A stretch of DNA of 64,000 bases from [Mycobacterium] crassicus (GTDB lineage Bacteria > Actinomycetota > Actinomycetes > Mycobacteriales > Mycobacteriaceae), in NCBI RefSeq assembly GCF_020181615.1, contig NZ_CP084029.1, positions 451,911-515,910 of the forward strand. The letters run 5' to 3'. Each line of letters opens with the position of its first letter. Position 1 is the stretch's first letter. Shown piece after piece: positions 39,530 to 49,608 of the stretch. The notes beneath the pieces are model-generated. The model had not been told where the DNA came from. It did not search any database and saw nothing but the letters and a program-made list of their open reading frames with translations. Position numbers and translations under genes: made by a program.

Positions 39530-42475
39530 TCAGGTTCCGGCGTCGGAGTCCGCGCTGGGAGTCCCGGGTGCACCCGGCGTCCCGTCGGCGTGGCCGTCGC
39601 TGCCGTTGCCGCCGGCCGTACCGGCGACACCGTCCGCACCGCCGGTGGCGCCGTTGCCGCCCACCCCGCCGCTGCCGTCGCCATTCGGGCCGATCTGACC
39701 GCCGGTGCCACCCGCGCCGCCGTCTCCGCCGGTGCCACCGGGGCCGGTCACGCTGCCTGCCCCACCGGTTCCGCCGTTACCGCCATTGCCGCCGTTGCCC
39801 CCGTTGGCCGCCGCGGTGCCCGCGCCGCCGTCGCCACCGTCGCCGCCGGCGCCGCCCGCACCGCCGGGCTGGGTGGTGGTGCCGGTCGTGTCGTCCTTGG
39901 CGGGAACGTAGCCAGTGCCGCTGTTCGCACCGGTTCCGCCGTTGCCGCCGGTGCCGCCGGTTCCGCCGTCGAGTCCGGCACCGCCGTTGCCGCCGGTGCC
40001 ACCGGTAGTGGCGCTGCTGATGCCGCCGGTTCCGCCGGCGCCGCCGGTGCTTCCCGCACCGATACCGGCACCACCGTTGCCGCCGGTGCCACCGCTGAGG
40101 CCGCCCAATGTGTAGGCCGTGTCGCCGCCCGCGGCGCCGTTCCCGCCGCTTCCGCCGGTACCGCCGTCGACTCCGGCACCGCCGGTGCCGCCCTGGCCGC
40201 CGGCCGACATGCCGCCCGCGCCGCCGGTGCCGCCGTCGCCGCCGGTTCCGGCATTTCCGGCACCACCGCCACCACCGCCGCCACCACCGGCGGGGCCGGC
40301 GCTGGGCGACGTGTCGGTGCTGCCGCCAAAGCGGTCGAACAGGTCACCCAAGCCGGTGCCGCCGACGCCACCGGCGCCGCCCTGGCCGGCGACCCCGCCG
40401 CCGCTGGTGCCGCCGGCGCCGCCGACCCCACCGGCCCCACCGCCGCCGTTGAACGGACTGCCGGCGCCGCCGGATCCGCCGCTGCCGCCGTACCCGGCCA
40501 ATGCTCCCTCGGTGCCGTCGCCACCCGTGCCGCCGGCGCCTCCGGTGCCGCCGTTGCCGCTGATCGGGGAGGCCATGGCGCCCTTACCGCCGGTGCCGCC
40601 GTTGCCGGCGACCGCACCGATGCCGCTGGCATCGCCACCACCACCACCGACGCCGCCACTGCCCGGCTTACCCGAGTCGCCCAACATTCCGCCGCTGCTG
40701 CCGTCGCCACCGTGGCCGCCGTCGCCGGCGTGGCCGCCGGCACCGCTGGCGACGCCGCCGGCCCCACCGGCACCCCCGTCGGTGCCGGTGCCGCCGAAAA
40801 TACCGCTGACCGAGAGCAGGGAGGCCATCGAATTCGGGGGCATCCCGGAGAGCTTGTCGAGTTGAGCCTGCAGTTCCTCAGCCGTTTTGCCGGTCATGAC
40901 CGAGAGTTGAGTGATGGCCGCACCGAACTGACCGGGTGAGCCGTACAAACCGCCCAGCGAGCCGGCATTGCCACCGTCGCCGCCGTTGCCCGCGATACCA
41001 CCGACACCGGTGCTGGCGCCGCCCGTTCCGCCGGAACCGCCCGCACCGGACGTACCGCCGCTGAGTAGTCCGCCCAGCCCGCCATTGCCGCCGTCGCCGC
41101 CCGTACCGGCAACACTGTTGACGCCGGTGACAGCTCCGCCGGTCCCGCCGGTCCCGCCGGCCCCGCCCTGCCCGCCGAACATGTACCCGCCGATGCCGCC
41201 GAAGCCTCCGCTACCGCCCGCACCTGCGGTACTACCGTCGCCGCCCGCGTCGCCCCCGGCACCACCGCTACCACCCGCGCCGCCGTTGCTGCCGAAGATC
41301 GCGTTGGCGGTGCCGCCTTGACCACCGGTGCCGCCGACTCCTCCGATGGTCTGGTCGCCGTCAACGGCACCACCGGCACCGCCCTGGCCGCCCGCGCCGC
41401 CGGTACCGCCGAACATCGATAGGGTGGCGCCGCCCATCCCGCCGTTGCCGCCCGCGCCGGCCACCTCGGTGCCGCCGCCGCCGTTGCCGCCGTCTCCGGC
41501 GGCCCCACCGACGACTCCACCGAATCGGGTCGACGAGAATCCGCCGTCGCCACCGTTGCCGCCCGCGCCGCCGGTCAGGCCGTCGCCACCGGCTCCACCA
41601 GAACCACCGGTGCCGCCGATCCGAAACAGGTCGCCGTACTTGGACTGGCTGGTGACTCCGGTGCCGCCGTTACCGCCGTGGCCACCGGCTCCGCCGGTAC
41701 CGTCCGCCGTGTCGCCCCCGGCCCCGCCGTTACCGCCGGCGCCGCCGAAGGCGAACAGCTTGCCCGCGGCACCGCCACCGTCGCCCCCGTTGCCGCCCGC
41801 CTCGCCGGCCAGGGCATCGCCACCATGGCCGCCGGCGCCGCCGATGCCGATCAGGGTTCCACTGCTGCCGCCGTCGCCGCCATCTGCCCCGGCGCCACCG
41901 ACACCGCCGGCGCCACCATTGCCGAACAGCCCGGCGGCCCCGCCGTTGCCGCCGGCCAGGCCGGCCACCTCGGAGTTGTAGCCCGCTCCGCCGTCGCCGA
42001 ACAGCCAGCCGCCGGCGCCGCCGGTCGGGTCGTCCTCGGTGCCGGCGACACCATTGCAGATCAGGCCGCACGAGGCGTCGGAGGCGAACAGCGGATTGAT
42101 CATGTCGCCGAACTGCTGCCCGAACGAGCTGCTCATCCAGTCCTGCAGACCCGTGTGCCACTGCAGGTAGATGCTCTCGGCGAAATCGGTGAGGCTGACG
42201 GTCGAGAAGGTGAAGTCGGCGGCCCCCGCCCCGTCGAACCACTGCGAGAGGTCGCCGAAGGCCGAGGGGTCGAAGGTGGCGCTGCTGAAGTCGGCGAGCT
42301 GGCCGGCGTCGAACCAGCTGCCCGGGTCGAACAGGTCCTCCAGGCCGAAGTCGGCGTTGGCGGCGGGCGCCAATCCCAGCGGGCTCAGCCCCAACGCCAC
42401 CACTGCGGTCGAGGCACCCACCGCGAGAACACGGTTACGGCGCTGCGGGGCAACGGCTTTGCGCTGACGCGACAT
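39530..42475 (-). CDS. Large secreted PGRS-type glycine-repeat protein without PE domain
   Basis: 981 aa from ATG 42475 (an in-frame GTG lies 9 bp earlier). Sec signal peptide ends APAANA; the mature start is [15 protein letters not shown]. Residues of about 35-140 are non-repetitive ([20 protein letters not shown], two cysteines in SCGLICNG). The rest is PGRS-type GGxGG blocks, interrupted near residue 507-560 by a helical non-glycine segment ([20 protein letters not shown]). No PE domain. It is convergent with the other PGRS gene across the relic-bearing dehydrogenase locus. Surface exposure is inferred. Confidence 0.85.
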   Translation of the reverse strand: MSRQRKAVAPQRRNRVLAVGASTAVVALGLSPLGLAPAANADFGLEDLFDPGSWFDAGQLADFSSATFDPSAFGDLSQWFDGAGAADFTFSTVSLTDFAESIYLQWHTGLQDWMSSSFGQQFGDMINPLFASDASCGLICNGVAGTEDDPTGGAGGWLFGDGGAGYNSEVAGLAGGNGGAAGLFGNGGAGGVGGAGADGGDGGSSGTLIGIGGAGGHGGDALAGEAGGNGGDGGGAAGKLFAFGGAGGNGGAGGDTADGTGGAGGHGGNGGTGVTSQSKYGDLFRIGGTGGSGGAGGDGLTGGAGGNGGDGGFSSTRFGGVVGGAAGDGGNGGGGTEVAGAGGNGGMGGATLSMFGGTGGAGGQGGAGGAVDGDQTIGGVGGTGGQGGTANAIFGSNGGAGGSGGAGGDAGGDGSTAGAGGSGGFGGIGGYMFGGQGGAGGTGGTGGAVTGVNSVAGTGGDGGNGGLGGLLSGGTSGAGGSGGTGGASTGVGGIAGNGGDGGNAGSLGGLYGSPGQFGAAITQLSVMTGKTAEELQAQLDKLSGMPPNSMASLLSVSGIFGGTGTDGGAGGAGGVASGAGGHAGDGGHGGDGSSGGMLGDSGKPGSGGVGGGGGDASGIGAVAGNGGTGGKGAMASPISGNGGTGGAGGTGGDGTEGALAGYGGSGGSGGAGSPFNGGGGAGGVGGAGGTSGGGVAGQGGAGGVGGTGLGDLFDRFGGSTDTSPSAGPAGGGGGGGGGAGNAGTGGDGGTGGAGGMSAGGQGGTGGAGVDGGTGGSGGNGAAGGDTAYTLGGLSGGTGGNGGAGIGAGSTGGAGGTGGISSATTGGTGGNGGAGLDGGTGGTGGNGGTGANSGTGYVPAKDDTTGTTTQPGGAGGAGGDGGDGGAGTAAANGGNGGNGGNGGTGGAGSVTGPGGTGGDGGAGGTGGQIGPNGDGSGGVGGNGATGGADGVAGTAGGNGSDGHADGTPGAPGTPSADSDAGT

Positions 42476-42609
42476 TGGGGGCACACCTTCGGTAAGCGGT
42501 TGCAGGCACGACGCCGAACCGGATTTAGGGGGATCGTGTCCGGAATATAGCCCAAGTTGAGCCGGTTCACAGTTTCTGGACGGCCGGTGCCTGGCCTGCC
42601 TGTGTGCCC

Positions 42610-44148
42610 TCAGCTGTCGGGGTGGTCCGAGATCGTCTCGCGCAGCTGATATTTCACCACTTTGCCGGACTGGGTGCGAGGCAGTGCGTCGACGAACTCC
42701 AGCCGAATCGGCAGCTTGAACGCGGCGAGCTTGTCCCGGGCGAACTCGCGCAACTCCTCGAGCGTGAGCGTCGCGCCCGGTCGCAGCGCCACCACCGCGG
42801 TCACCGCCTCACCCCACTTCTCGTGCGGGGTGCCCAGCACAGCGACTTCGGCGATCGCCGGATGCGCGTACAGCGCGTCCTCGACCTCGGCGGGGTAGAC
42901 GTTCTCGCCGCCGGAGATCACCATGTCCTTCACCCGGTCGATCACCCAGACGTAACCCTCGTCGTCGGCCTGACCGATATCGCCGGTGTGAAACCAGCCC
43001 TCGTCGTCGATCGCGGCCGAGGTGGCCTGTGGATTGCGCCAATAGCCGGCCATGACCTGCGGCCCCCGCACGCAGATCTCCCCACGGGCCCCCGCGGGCA
43101 CCGGCGTGTTGTTGGTGTCGACCAGGCGCACATCCGACAGCGGCAACACCTGGTTGCCCGCGGCGCCGATCTTCACCCCGACCTCGTCGGGACGCAGCAC
43201 CAGCGCCAGCGGAGCGGTCTCGGTCAGCCCGTAGCCCTGCGCGAACGGGATGCCCCGCTCGCCGTAGCGCTGAATCAGGGTTTCGGGCACCGGCGCACCA
43301 CCGCAGACGAAGTTGCGCACACTGGACAGGTCGGCGTCGGCGAACTCCGGCAGCTGGCTCATGAACAGGAACATCGCCGGCACGCCGAACATCGTGGTGA
43401 CCCGGTGCTCGGCGATGAGCCGCAGCGATTCGGCCGGGTCGAAGGCGGGCATCAGCACGATCTGCCCGCCCTTCTGCAGGGTCACCAGAGTGGTGACGTT
43501 GAGCCCGCCGATGTGGAACAGCGGCGCGCAGACCAACGACACGTCGTTCTGGCTGGTGTCGAAGGCCAACAGGGCATTGACGTTGTTCCAGAACAGGTTT
43601 GCGTGGGTGAGCATGGCCCCCTTGGGGCGCCCGGTGGTGCCCGAGGTGTACATGATCACCGCGATGTCGTCTGGCTCGGCGAACACCGGATCGGCCAGCG
43701 GGGCGCGGGCGGCGATCAGGTCGTCGGCGACCTCCCAGCCCGGAACCGGGGCCAGCGCGATCGTGCGCTGCAGCCCCGCCTCGGCACGCACCGGGTCGAT
43801 CACCGCGGCGCGCTCGGCGTCGGCCAGCAGCGTGTGGACTTGTGCGTCGGCCAGGATGTAGCAGAGTTCGTCGGCGGTGAGCCGCCAGTTCAGCGGCACG
43901 AAGGCCGCGCCGATTCGGGCGGCGGCGAACAACGTGACCAGAAAGTCCGGATGGTTGAGCCCGGCGTAGGCGACCCGATCCCCCCGGCGCATGCCGCCGG
44001 CAGCCAGTTCGGCGGCCAGGCGGTCGATGCGGTCCGCGAAATCCCGGTAGGTCCAGGTGCGCTCGCCGAAGGTGATGGCCGGCAGCTTCGGTGTCGCCGA
44101 CGCCCGCCGGGCGATCCAGGAGCCGAGGTCCATCGGGGGCGTGGTCAC
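42610..44148 (-). CDS. Acyl-CoA synthetase/fatty-acyl ligase (FadD family)
   Basis: 512 aa adenylate-forming enzyme activating a carboxylic acid to its acyl-AMP and CoA thioester. Motifs are [20 protein letters not shown] (P-loop-like), [21 protein letters not shown] and the C-terminal lysine region [16 protein letters not shown] 44148 gives a normal N-terminus; MDLGSW at 44133 is an alternative start. No adjacent polyketide synthase or carrier protein. The substrate is unknown. Confidence 0.92.
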   Translation of the reverse strand: MTTPPMDLGSWIARRASATPKLPAITFGERTWTYRDFADRIDRLAAELAAGGMRRGDRVAYAGLNHPDFLVTLFAAARIGAAFVPLNWRLTADELCYILADAQVHTLLADAERAAVIDPVRAEAGLQRTIALAPVPGWEVADDLIAARAPLADPVFAEPDDIAVIMYTSGTTGRPKGAMLTHANLFWNNVNALLAFDTSQNDVSLVCAPLFHIGGLNVTTLVTLQKGGQIVLMPAFDPAESLRLIAEHRVTTMFGVPAMFLFMSQLPEFADADLSSVRNFVCGGAPVPETLIQRYGERGIPFAQGYGLTETAPLALVLRPDEVGVKIGAAGNQVLPLSDVRLVDTNNTPVPAGARGEICVRGPQVMAGYWRNPQATSAAIDDEGWFHTGDIGQADDEGYVWVIDRVKDMVISGGENVYPAEVEDALYAHPAIAEVAVLGTPHEKWGEAVTAVVALRPGATLTLEELREFARDKLAAFKLPIRLEFVDALPRTQSGKVVKYQLRETISDHPDS

Positions 44149-44551
44149 CCGGTGAACGCTAGCGCCGGACCTGTCGCCAGGGAACGATTCTCGCGCCGAA
44201 CCCGCGGACCGCAGCGGTGGCATTTATCGCTCGGTCTGATTTTTATGTGACTGACGGCGCCGATCTTCAGTAAAAGATAAGAACGGCGGGTGGTTTTATA
44301 TGCCTCGCTGAATTATTCGAGGTGAGTTCAACCGCGAGTCATTGTGACCGGCGTCTCAATTACGACGTCCACCTGGGGAAACGTCTGTTGGTGCAGCCGT
44401 GGTGGCGCATCGGGTGACGGTAGGTGAACGGCCTTTGAACATTGTTATTCGGGGGCCTTATCGGCTCGCCTAATTGGACGCTGGACGGCTAAGTTCGTTC
44501 ACGTCGAGCTGACCATTGCTCGGCGTGGTTATCGGGGAAGGGTTCACCGAG
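44149..44551. other. Intergenic region between fadD and a secreted-protein gene
   Basis: 403 bp without a supported gene, clearly less GC-rich than its neighbours (for example around 44225-44320 and 44430-44480). It lies between divergently read genes and therefore holds both promoters. No convincing operator or terminator was seen. GGGAAGGG before 44552 is the ribosome site of the rightward gene. Confidence 0.6.
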
Positions 44552-45184
44552 ATGAGCGGTCGCCGGGGTGGCGGTGCGGCACGGGGCTGGAAGCACAGCT
44601 CAGTTGCGGCGTTAGCGGCCCTCGGATGCTGCCTGCTGTCCGCGCCGACGGCCAACGCCGACTTCGACGACCTGATCGACAGCGTGCTCGGCGCGGCGAC
44701 CGCAGGTCCGGACCTGGGCGATGTGGGTGGTGTCCCGGCAGACCTGGGCACCTTCGACGTCCAGAACGTTCTGAACGATCCGCTGGCTCAACTCGACCAG
44801 GTGTTCCACGACTCGCCAGGGCAGCTGGGGCTCGGCGAACCGACGTCGGGTCCCGCGGACACCGGCCACGGCACGGGTACTACGCCCGACACGCCCACCG
44901 GCACGACACCGGACTCGCACCCGGACTCCGGCTCCGGCTCCACCACGGGTTCCGAGCACCAGGGCTCGGGCGGCAATTCCAGCAACTCGCCCAGCCTGCC
45001 GAAGTTCAGCCTCCCCAGCGGCGGTAGCGGCAATGGCGGCAGCGGTGGCGGTGGCAACGGCGGCGGGGGCGGCGGTAACGGGGGCGGCAACAATGCCACC
45101 AAGACCAAGTCCAACTCCAGCGCCAACCGCGCCGGAGCCGGTCGCGGCAGTGCTACGCCCGGAGACGTCCCCGCAGCGCCGTAG
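44552..45184 (+). CDS. Small secreted protein with Gly/Ser/Thr-rich tail
   Basis: 210 aa. Signal peptide (MSGRRGGGAARGWKHSSVAA onward to about 40, ending APTANA), then DFDDLIDSVLGAATAG. This is the same post-cleavage motif as in the two aspartic-protease-like proteins. A PTSGPADTGHGTGTT-like low-complexity middle part and a poly-Gly/Asn block (around 165-185) follow. No enzyme domain. It may be an extracytoplasmic linker or wall-associated protein. ATG 44552 follows GGGAAGGG. The next gene starts 27 bp downstream on the same strand. Confidence 0.7.
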   Translation: MSGRRGGGAARGWKHSSVAALAALGCCLLSAPTANADFDDLIDSVLGAATAGPDLGDVGGVPADLGTFDVQNVLNDPLAQLDQVFHDSPGQLGLGEPTSGPADTGHGTGTTPDTPTGTTPDSHPDSGSGSTTGSEHQGSGGNSSNSPSLPKFSLPSGGSGNGGSGGGGNGGGGGGNGGGNNATKTKSNSSANRAGAGRGSATPGDVPAAP

Positions 45185-45211
45185 CCAAGGCGTCGATGGC
45201 AGGCTGAACCG

Positions 45212-46327
45212 GTGCCCGGTTCGATCTGCGACATCCTGCCGTCGGCCGCCGCGATGCTCGAAGTTCCCGGCGCATTCGACACACTCGGTCTGGCCGAGCG
45301 CATCGGCGATGTGCGGCGGGTGGCGGTGGTGCTGGTCGACGGGCTGGGCTATCACCTGTTGCCGCAGCTGACGCAGGACGCACCGCTGCTGGCATCGGTG
45401 TTGGCCGGCGATACCGGGCAGCTGACCGAGCTGGCCTGCACCTTCCCGTCCACCACCCCGACCAGCCTGGTCTCGTTGGGCACCGGTGTGCCGCCGGGGG
45501 AGCACGGCGTGCTGGGCTTCACCGTCAACGTTCCGGGAACAGATCGGGTGCTCACCCACATCTTCTGGCGTGACGACCCGTCGCCGGCAACCTGGCAGCC
45601 GGTGCCGACCTGGTTCGAGCGACTTCGCGAGGCCGGGATCAGCGCCCGGGCGGTGCTGCCGGAGATGTTCGTGGGCAGCGGGTTGACCGAGTCCGCCTAC
45701 CGGGGCGCGGAGTTTCACCCCACCGCCAAGGGCACGCACTACGCCGCGCGTCTGGCCGCGGAAGTCGCGGAGGCGCCCGGACTCATCTATGGCTACACCG
45801 CGGCGCTGGATCACGCCGCGCACGTCTCGGGTATCGGTTCACCGCATTGGCACACCGCCGCCGCCAAGGTCGATGCGCTGCTGCGTCATCTCCTTGAGGA
45901 ACTCCCCGACGATGCGGCGCTGATCGTCACCGCGGACCACGGTGGGCTCAACGTGCCCGACGAGGCCCGAATCGACTGCGACGCCGACCCGCGGCTGCGC
46001 GCCGGGATCCGGGTGATCGCCGGTGAACCACGGGTGCGCTATCTGCACACCGAGCCCGGCGCGACCGCGGACGTGCTGGCCGCCTGGACGGAACTGCTGA
46101 CCGGCCGGGCACTGGTGCAAAGCCGCGACGACGCGGTGGCCGCCGGCTTGTTCGGTCCGGTGCGCGAGGAACACCTGGCACGTATCGGCGACGTCGTCGT
46201 CACCTGCACCGGCGACACCGCGATTCTGGCGACCGAGCACGAGCCGCCGCAGACGGCGCAGCTGGTGGGTTTCCACGGCGGCCTCACCCCGGTGGAGACC
46301 GCGATCCCGCTCATCACCCTGCGTTGA
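45212..46327 (+). CDS. Alkaline-phosphatase superfamily phosphodiesterase/pyrophosphatase
   Basis: 371 aa. It shows the metal-binding motifs of nucleotide pyrophosphatases: VVLVDGLGYHLLPQL (first Asp), CTFPSTTPTSLVSLGTG (Thr nucleophile), YGYTAALDHAAHVSG and LIVTADHGGLNVPD, and a late GFHGGLTPVET motif. No signal peptide, so cytoplasmic. GTG start. It would hydrolyse phosphodiester or pyrophosphate bonds; substrate unknown. Convergent with the antiporter, 3 bp apart. Confidence 0.88.
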   Translation: MPGSICDILPSAAAMLEVPGAFDTLGLAERIGDVRRVAVVLVDGLGYHLLPQLTQDAPLLASVLAGDTGQLTELACTFPSTTPTSLVSLGTGVPPGEHGVLGFTVNVPGTDRVLTHIFWRDDPSPATWQPVPTWFERLREAGISARAVLPEMFVGSGLTESAYRGAEFHPTAKGTHYAARLAAEVAEAPGLIYGYTAALDHAAHVSGIGSPHWHTAAAKVDALLRHLLEELPDDAALIVTADHGGLNVPDEARIDCDADPRLRAGIRVIAGEPRVRYLHTEPGATADVLAAWTELLTGRALVQSRDDAVAAGLFGPVREEHLARIGDVVVTCTGDTAILATEHEPPQTAQLVGFHGGLTPVETAIPLITLR

Positions 46328-46330
46328 CGG

Positions 46331-47827
46331 TCACTCCGAGTCGCCGTATTCGTCGAACCAGTGGGCCAACTTGCCGCGCCGGCTGACCGCCCGCAGCCGG
46401 CGTTCGGCCGAGACGCGGGTCTTGGTGGTGGTGACGATCAGCAGTTCGTCGCCGACGGTGATCCGGGTGTCGGGCTGCGGCACGAAGGTGTCGCCCTTGC
46501 GGATGATCAAGGTGATGACACTCGGGTCGGGCAACCGCAACTCGAGCACCGAGACGTTGTGCAGCTTCGAGCCCGCCTGCACCGTCATGGTCAGCAGCTC
46601 GGCCTCCAAGACATCCAGCGGCGCCGCCTCCACCTGGATCTCGCGGGTGGTGTCCCGCGGGATCAGCCCCAGCCAGTGCGCGACCAGGCCCAGGCTCGGC
46701 CCCTGCACCACGGTGTAGACCACCACCAGAATGAACACGATGTTGAGCAGGCGGTAGCTGTCCGGCACACCCTCGACGATCGGGAACGTCGCGAGCACAA
46801 TCGGGACCGCGCCACGCAGGCCGGCCCAGGACAGGAAGATCTGCTCGCGCCACGGCACCTTGAACCAGATCAGCGAGGCCACCACCGACAACGGTCGGCT
46901 CAACAGCAGCAGCACTGCCCCGATCACCAGGGCCGGGACCAGCTCCCCGGACAGCTGGCTCGGGCTCACCAACAGGCCGAGCAACACGAACAGGCCGATC
47001 TGCGCCAGCCAGCCCAGCCCCTCGGCGAACGAGCGGATCGCCGCGCGGTGCGGCAGACCGGAGTTCGCCAGCACCACCCCGGACAGGTAGGCGGCGATGA
47101 ATCCGCTGGCGTGCAGGGATGCCGCGGCGGCGAAAGCGACCATGGCCAGCCCGAACGTCGCCAGCGGGTACAGCCCGGACGCCGGGAGTGCGGCGCGACG
47201 CAGCATCATCGCACCGAGCAACCCGGCGAGCAGACCGATCGCCGATCCGGCCGCCAATTCAAAGATGACGTTGCCGACGGCTTGGACCGGATCGATCACC
47301 AATGGCGTGGCGCTGAGCATCAGCACCACGATCGCCGCGGGTGCGTCGTTGAAACCGGACTCGGCCTCCAACAGTCCGGCCACCCGGCGCGGCAGCGGCA
47401 GCACCCGCAGGATGGAGAAGACCGCCGCGGCGTCGGTGGGTGAGACGATCGCACCGAGCAGGAACGCCAGCTGCCAACTGATGCCCAGCAGCAGATGTGC
47501 GGCCACCGCGATCACCGCCATGCTGACCACGACGCCGACGGTGGCCAGCACGCTCGCCGGCGCCAGCAGCCGGCGAATGTTGGCGAACTTCGTCGTCAAG
47601 CCACCTTCGACCAGGATCACCGCCAGCGCGGTGGTGCCCAGGTCACTGGCCAGTTGGACGTCGGAGAACTCCAGGCCCAGCCCGTCGTTGCCGATCGCCA
47701 CCCCGACCAGCAGGAACAGCAACAGACTGGGCAGTCCGACCCGATCGGCCGCCCGGGTGGCGATGATGCTCGCCAGCAGAACCAGACCCCCGATAAGCAG
47801 GGCCAGGTAGAGCTGTTCCAGGCTCAT
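46331..47827 (-). CDS. K+(Na+)/H+ antiporter with TrkA-C domain (NhaP2-like)
   Basis: 498 aa. About 12 membrane helices carry the CPA1 motifs AVILVEGGLTTKF, GAIVSPTDAAAVFSIL and ESGFNDAPAAIVVLM. A soluble C-terminal part (about 395-498) contains a TrkA-C (RCK) domain, IIRKGDTFVPQPDTRITVGD, which binds a regulatory nucleotide or ion. Such antiporters expel K+ or Na+. It is divergent from a TrkA-like gene. Confidence 0.9.
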   Translation of the reverse strand: MSLEQLYLALLIGGLVLLASIIATRAADRVGLPSLLLFLLVGVAIGNDGLGLEFSDVQLASDLGTTALAVILVEGGLTTKFANIRRLLAPASVLATVGVVVSMAVIAVAAHLLLGISWQLAFLLGAIVSPTDAAAVFSILRVLPLPRRVAGLLEAESGFNDAPAAIVVLMLSATPLVIDPVQAVGNVIFELAAGSAIGLLAGLLGAMMLRRAALPASGLYPLATFGLAMVAFAAAASLHASGFIAAYLSGVVLANSGLPHRAAIRSFAEGLGWLAQIGLFVLLGLLVSPSQLSGELVPALVIGAVLLLLSRPLSVVASLIWFKVPWREQIFLSWAGLRGAVPIVLATFPIVEGVPDSYRLLNIVFILVVVYTVVQGPSLGLVAHWLGLIPRDTTREIQVEAAPLDVLEAELLTMTVQAGSKLHNVSVLELRLPDPSVITLIIRKGDTFVPQPDTRITVGDELLIVTTTKTRVSAERRLRAVSRRGKLAHWFDEYGDSE

Positions 47828-47983
47828 CTGATCCCCATTCGGGCTGTTGGTGGCGGTCGGACCCGCCCATGTGATTCGCTCAAGGTCAGCGGGTTCGTGT
47901 TAGGTGTCAGTAAATCAGTAGCGCTGTCACGACCGTGTTACGCCCGAAGCGGCCGGGGCGACCCGGGGATGAGGGGAGCAAGC

Positions 47984-48664
47984 ATGCGCATCGGGATCGC
48001 CGGTGCCGGCGCGGTCGGGCGATCTGTCGCACGAGAACTGATCGGCGACGGGCACCGGGTGTTGCTGATCGAACGCAACCCGGCCCACTACGAGCCGCAC
48101 GCCGTTCCCGAGGCCGAGTGGCTGCTGGCCGATGCCTGCGAGCTGTCCGCGCTGCAGGAATGCGGCATTGAGATCTGCGACGTGGTGATCGCCGCCACCG
48201 GCGATGACAAAGCCAACCTGGCCATCGCGCTGCTGGCCAAGGCGGAGTTCGGGGTGGACCGGGTGGTGGCCCGGGTCAACAACGCCCGCAATGAGCGATT
48301 GTTCACCGAGCAGTGGGGGATCGACGTCGCGGTCTCCACCCCGCGGGCCATGGTCGCAGCCGTGGAGGGCGCCATCGACGTAGGCCACCTGGTGCAGCTG
48401 ATGGGGTTGCGGCGTGGCCAGGTCAACCTGACGAAGCTGACGCTGCCCGAAGACAATCCATTGATCGGGCAACTCATCTGCGACCTCGTGCTGCCCGAAG
48501 GGGCGGCCCTGGTCGCGGTGCAGCGCGGCGACGCGGTGATCCTGCCGCGGGCGTCCGAGGTCCTGCAGCCCGGTGACGAGATGTTGTTCGCAGCGGCCAG
48601 CGATATGGATGAGCAGATCCAGAAGGTCGTGCATGGCGCACCGGTGACCAGAAGGTCGCATTGA
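47984..48664 (+). CDS. TrkA family potassium-channel regulatory protein
   Basis: 226 aa. TrkA-N (RCK) Rossmann domain: MRIGIAGAGAVGRSVARELI (GxGxxG) and IERNPAHY with a nucleotide-type acidic residue; the TrkA-C domain is DNPLIGQLICDLVLPEGAAL. This resembles the CeoC/CeoB proteins of mycobacteria. Its partner channel is not in the window. It is divergent from the TrkA-C-containing antiporter, an arrangement that suggests joint control of K+ balance. ATG 47984 follows GAGGGGAGC. Confidence 0.9.
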   Translation: MRIGIAGAGAVGRSVARELIGDGHRVLLIERNPAHYEPHAVPEAEWLLADACELSALQECGIEICDVVIAATGDDKANLAIALLAKAEFGVDRVVARVNNARNERLFTEQWGIDVAVSTPRAMVAAVEGAIDVGHLVQLMGLRRGQVNLTKLTLPEDNPLIGQLICDLVLPEGAALVAVQRGDAVILPRASEVLQPGDEMLFAAASDMDEQIQKVVHGAPVTRRSH

Positions 48665-49608
48665 GCGCCATGCCGCCGCGTTGGACACCGATGAGCACCG
48701 CACCCGCCGGCCGGGACCTCACCGGAAGCCTGGCCGCCGGTGCCGGCGTCATCGCCACGGTGCTGGCGTCGGCGCGCGCCGCAGCGACCTCACGCGGACT
48801 GATCAGCGACCCGTTCGCGGCGCCGCTGGTGCACAAAGTGGGCCTGGACTTCTGCATTCGGGTAGCCGACGGCGAGCTGGACATCAGCCGGCTCGGCAAG
48901 GACGGGGGATTTCCGCGGCTGGCGGAGTTCTCCGCGGCCCGCACCAAGTTCTTCGACGCGTTCTTCACCGATGCGGCGCGCGGCGGGATCCGCCAGGCGG
49001 TGATTCTGGGGTCGGGCTTGGACACCCGCGCCTACCGGTTGTGGTGGCCGGCCGAGACCGTTGTCTACGAGGTTGACCACCCGCCGGTGGTCGACTTCAA
49101 GACCGCCACCATGCGGTCCTGGGGCAGTTCGCCGAGCGTCAACCGCCGCGCGGTCGGCATTGACTTGCGTGACGACTGGCCGTCAGCGTTGCGGCGGGTG
49201 GGTTTCGACGCCGCCGTGCCCACCGCCTGGGTTATCGAGGGCCTGCTGGTCTGGTACGTGCCGTCGGACGCGCAGAATCTCCTGTTGGACGGGGTGACCG
49301 AGCTGAGTGCCCCCGGCAGCCGACTGGCCGCCGATCACGCGGTGCCACCGAGCCGGCCGCAGGCAGTGCACAACGAATCCCTCGTCGAGCGCTGGCGGCG
49401 GCGTGGTCTGAGTCTCACCGGACCCGGACCGTTCTATTCCGGAGAACACACCGACGTGGTGCGGCATCTGGCCGACAGTGGCTGGGCCACCGTCGACTCG
49501 AGCATCGCCGACTTGTTCACCGCCGCCCGGCTGTCCAGGCTGACCGACCGCGAACTTGACGGAGCTCCGGCCGCCATTCGTTACGTGGCCGCCACCCGGC
49601 AGGGTTGA
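48661..49608 (+). CDS. SAM-dependent methyltransferase (TIGR00027/LCM-like family)
   Basis: 315 aa. This mycobacteria-rich family has an N-terminal TALLTAxARAAxS-like segment (ATVLASARAAATSRGLISDP), the SAM motif VILGSGLDTRAYRL, the YEVDHPPVVDFKTA segment, and AWVIEGLLVWYV. TTG at 48661 overlaps the TrkA-like stop and has AGAAGG 5 nt upstream; ATG at 48670 or 48691 is possible. Substrate unknown. Confidence 0.88.
   Translation: MSAMPPRWTPMSTAPAGRDLTGSLAAGAGVIATVLASARAAATSRGLISDPFAAPLVHKVGLDFCIRVADGELDISRLGKDGGFPRLAEFSAARTKFFDAFFTDAARGGIRQAVILGSGLDTRAYRLWWPAETVVYEVDHPPVVDFKTATMRSWGSSPSVNRRAVGIDLRDDWPSALRRVGFDAAVPTAWVIEGLLVWYVPSDAQNLLLDGVTELSAPGSRLAADHAVPPSRPQAVHNESLVERWRRRGLSLTGPGPFYSGEHTDVVRHLADSGWATVDSSIADLFTAARLSRLTDRELDGAPAAIRYVAATRQG

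Noticed and set aside
39512-40939. Long rightward open frame opposite the large PGRS gene
   Set aside because: Low-complexity Ala/Gly/Val shadow of the repeats without a credible start or domain.
36569-42475. CRISPR array in the repeat-rich region
   Set aside because: The repeats are 9-bp-scale coding GGxGG codon blocks without regular spacers and lie in long reading frames.
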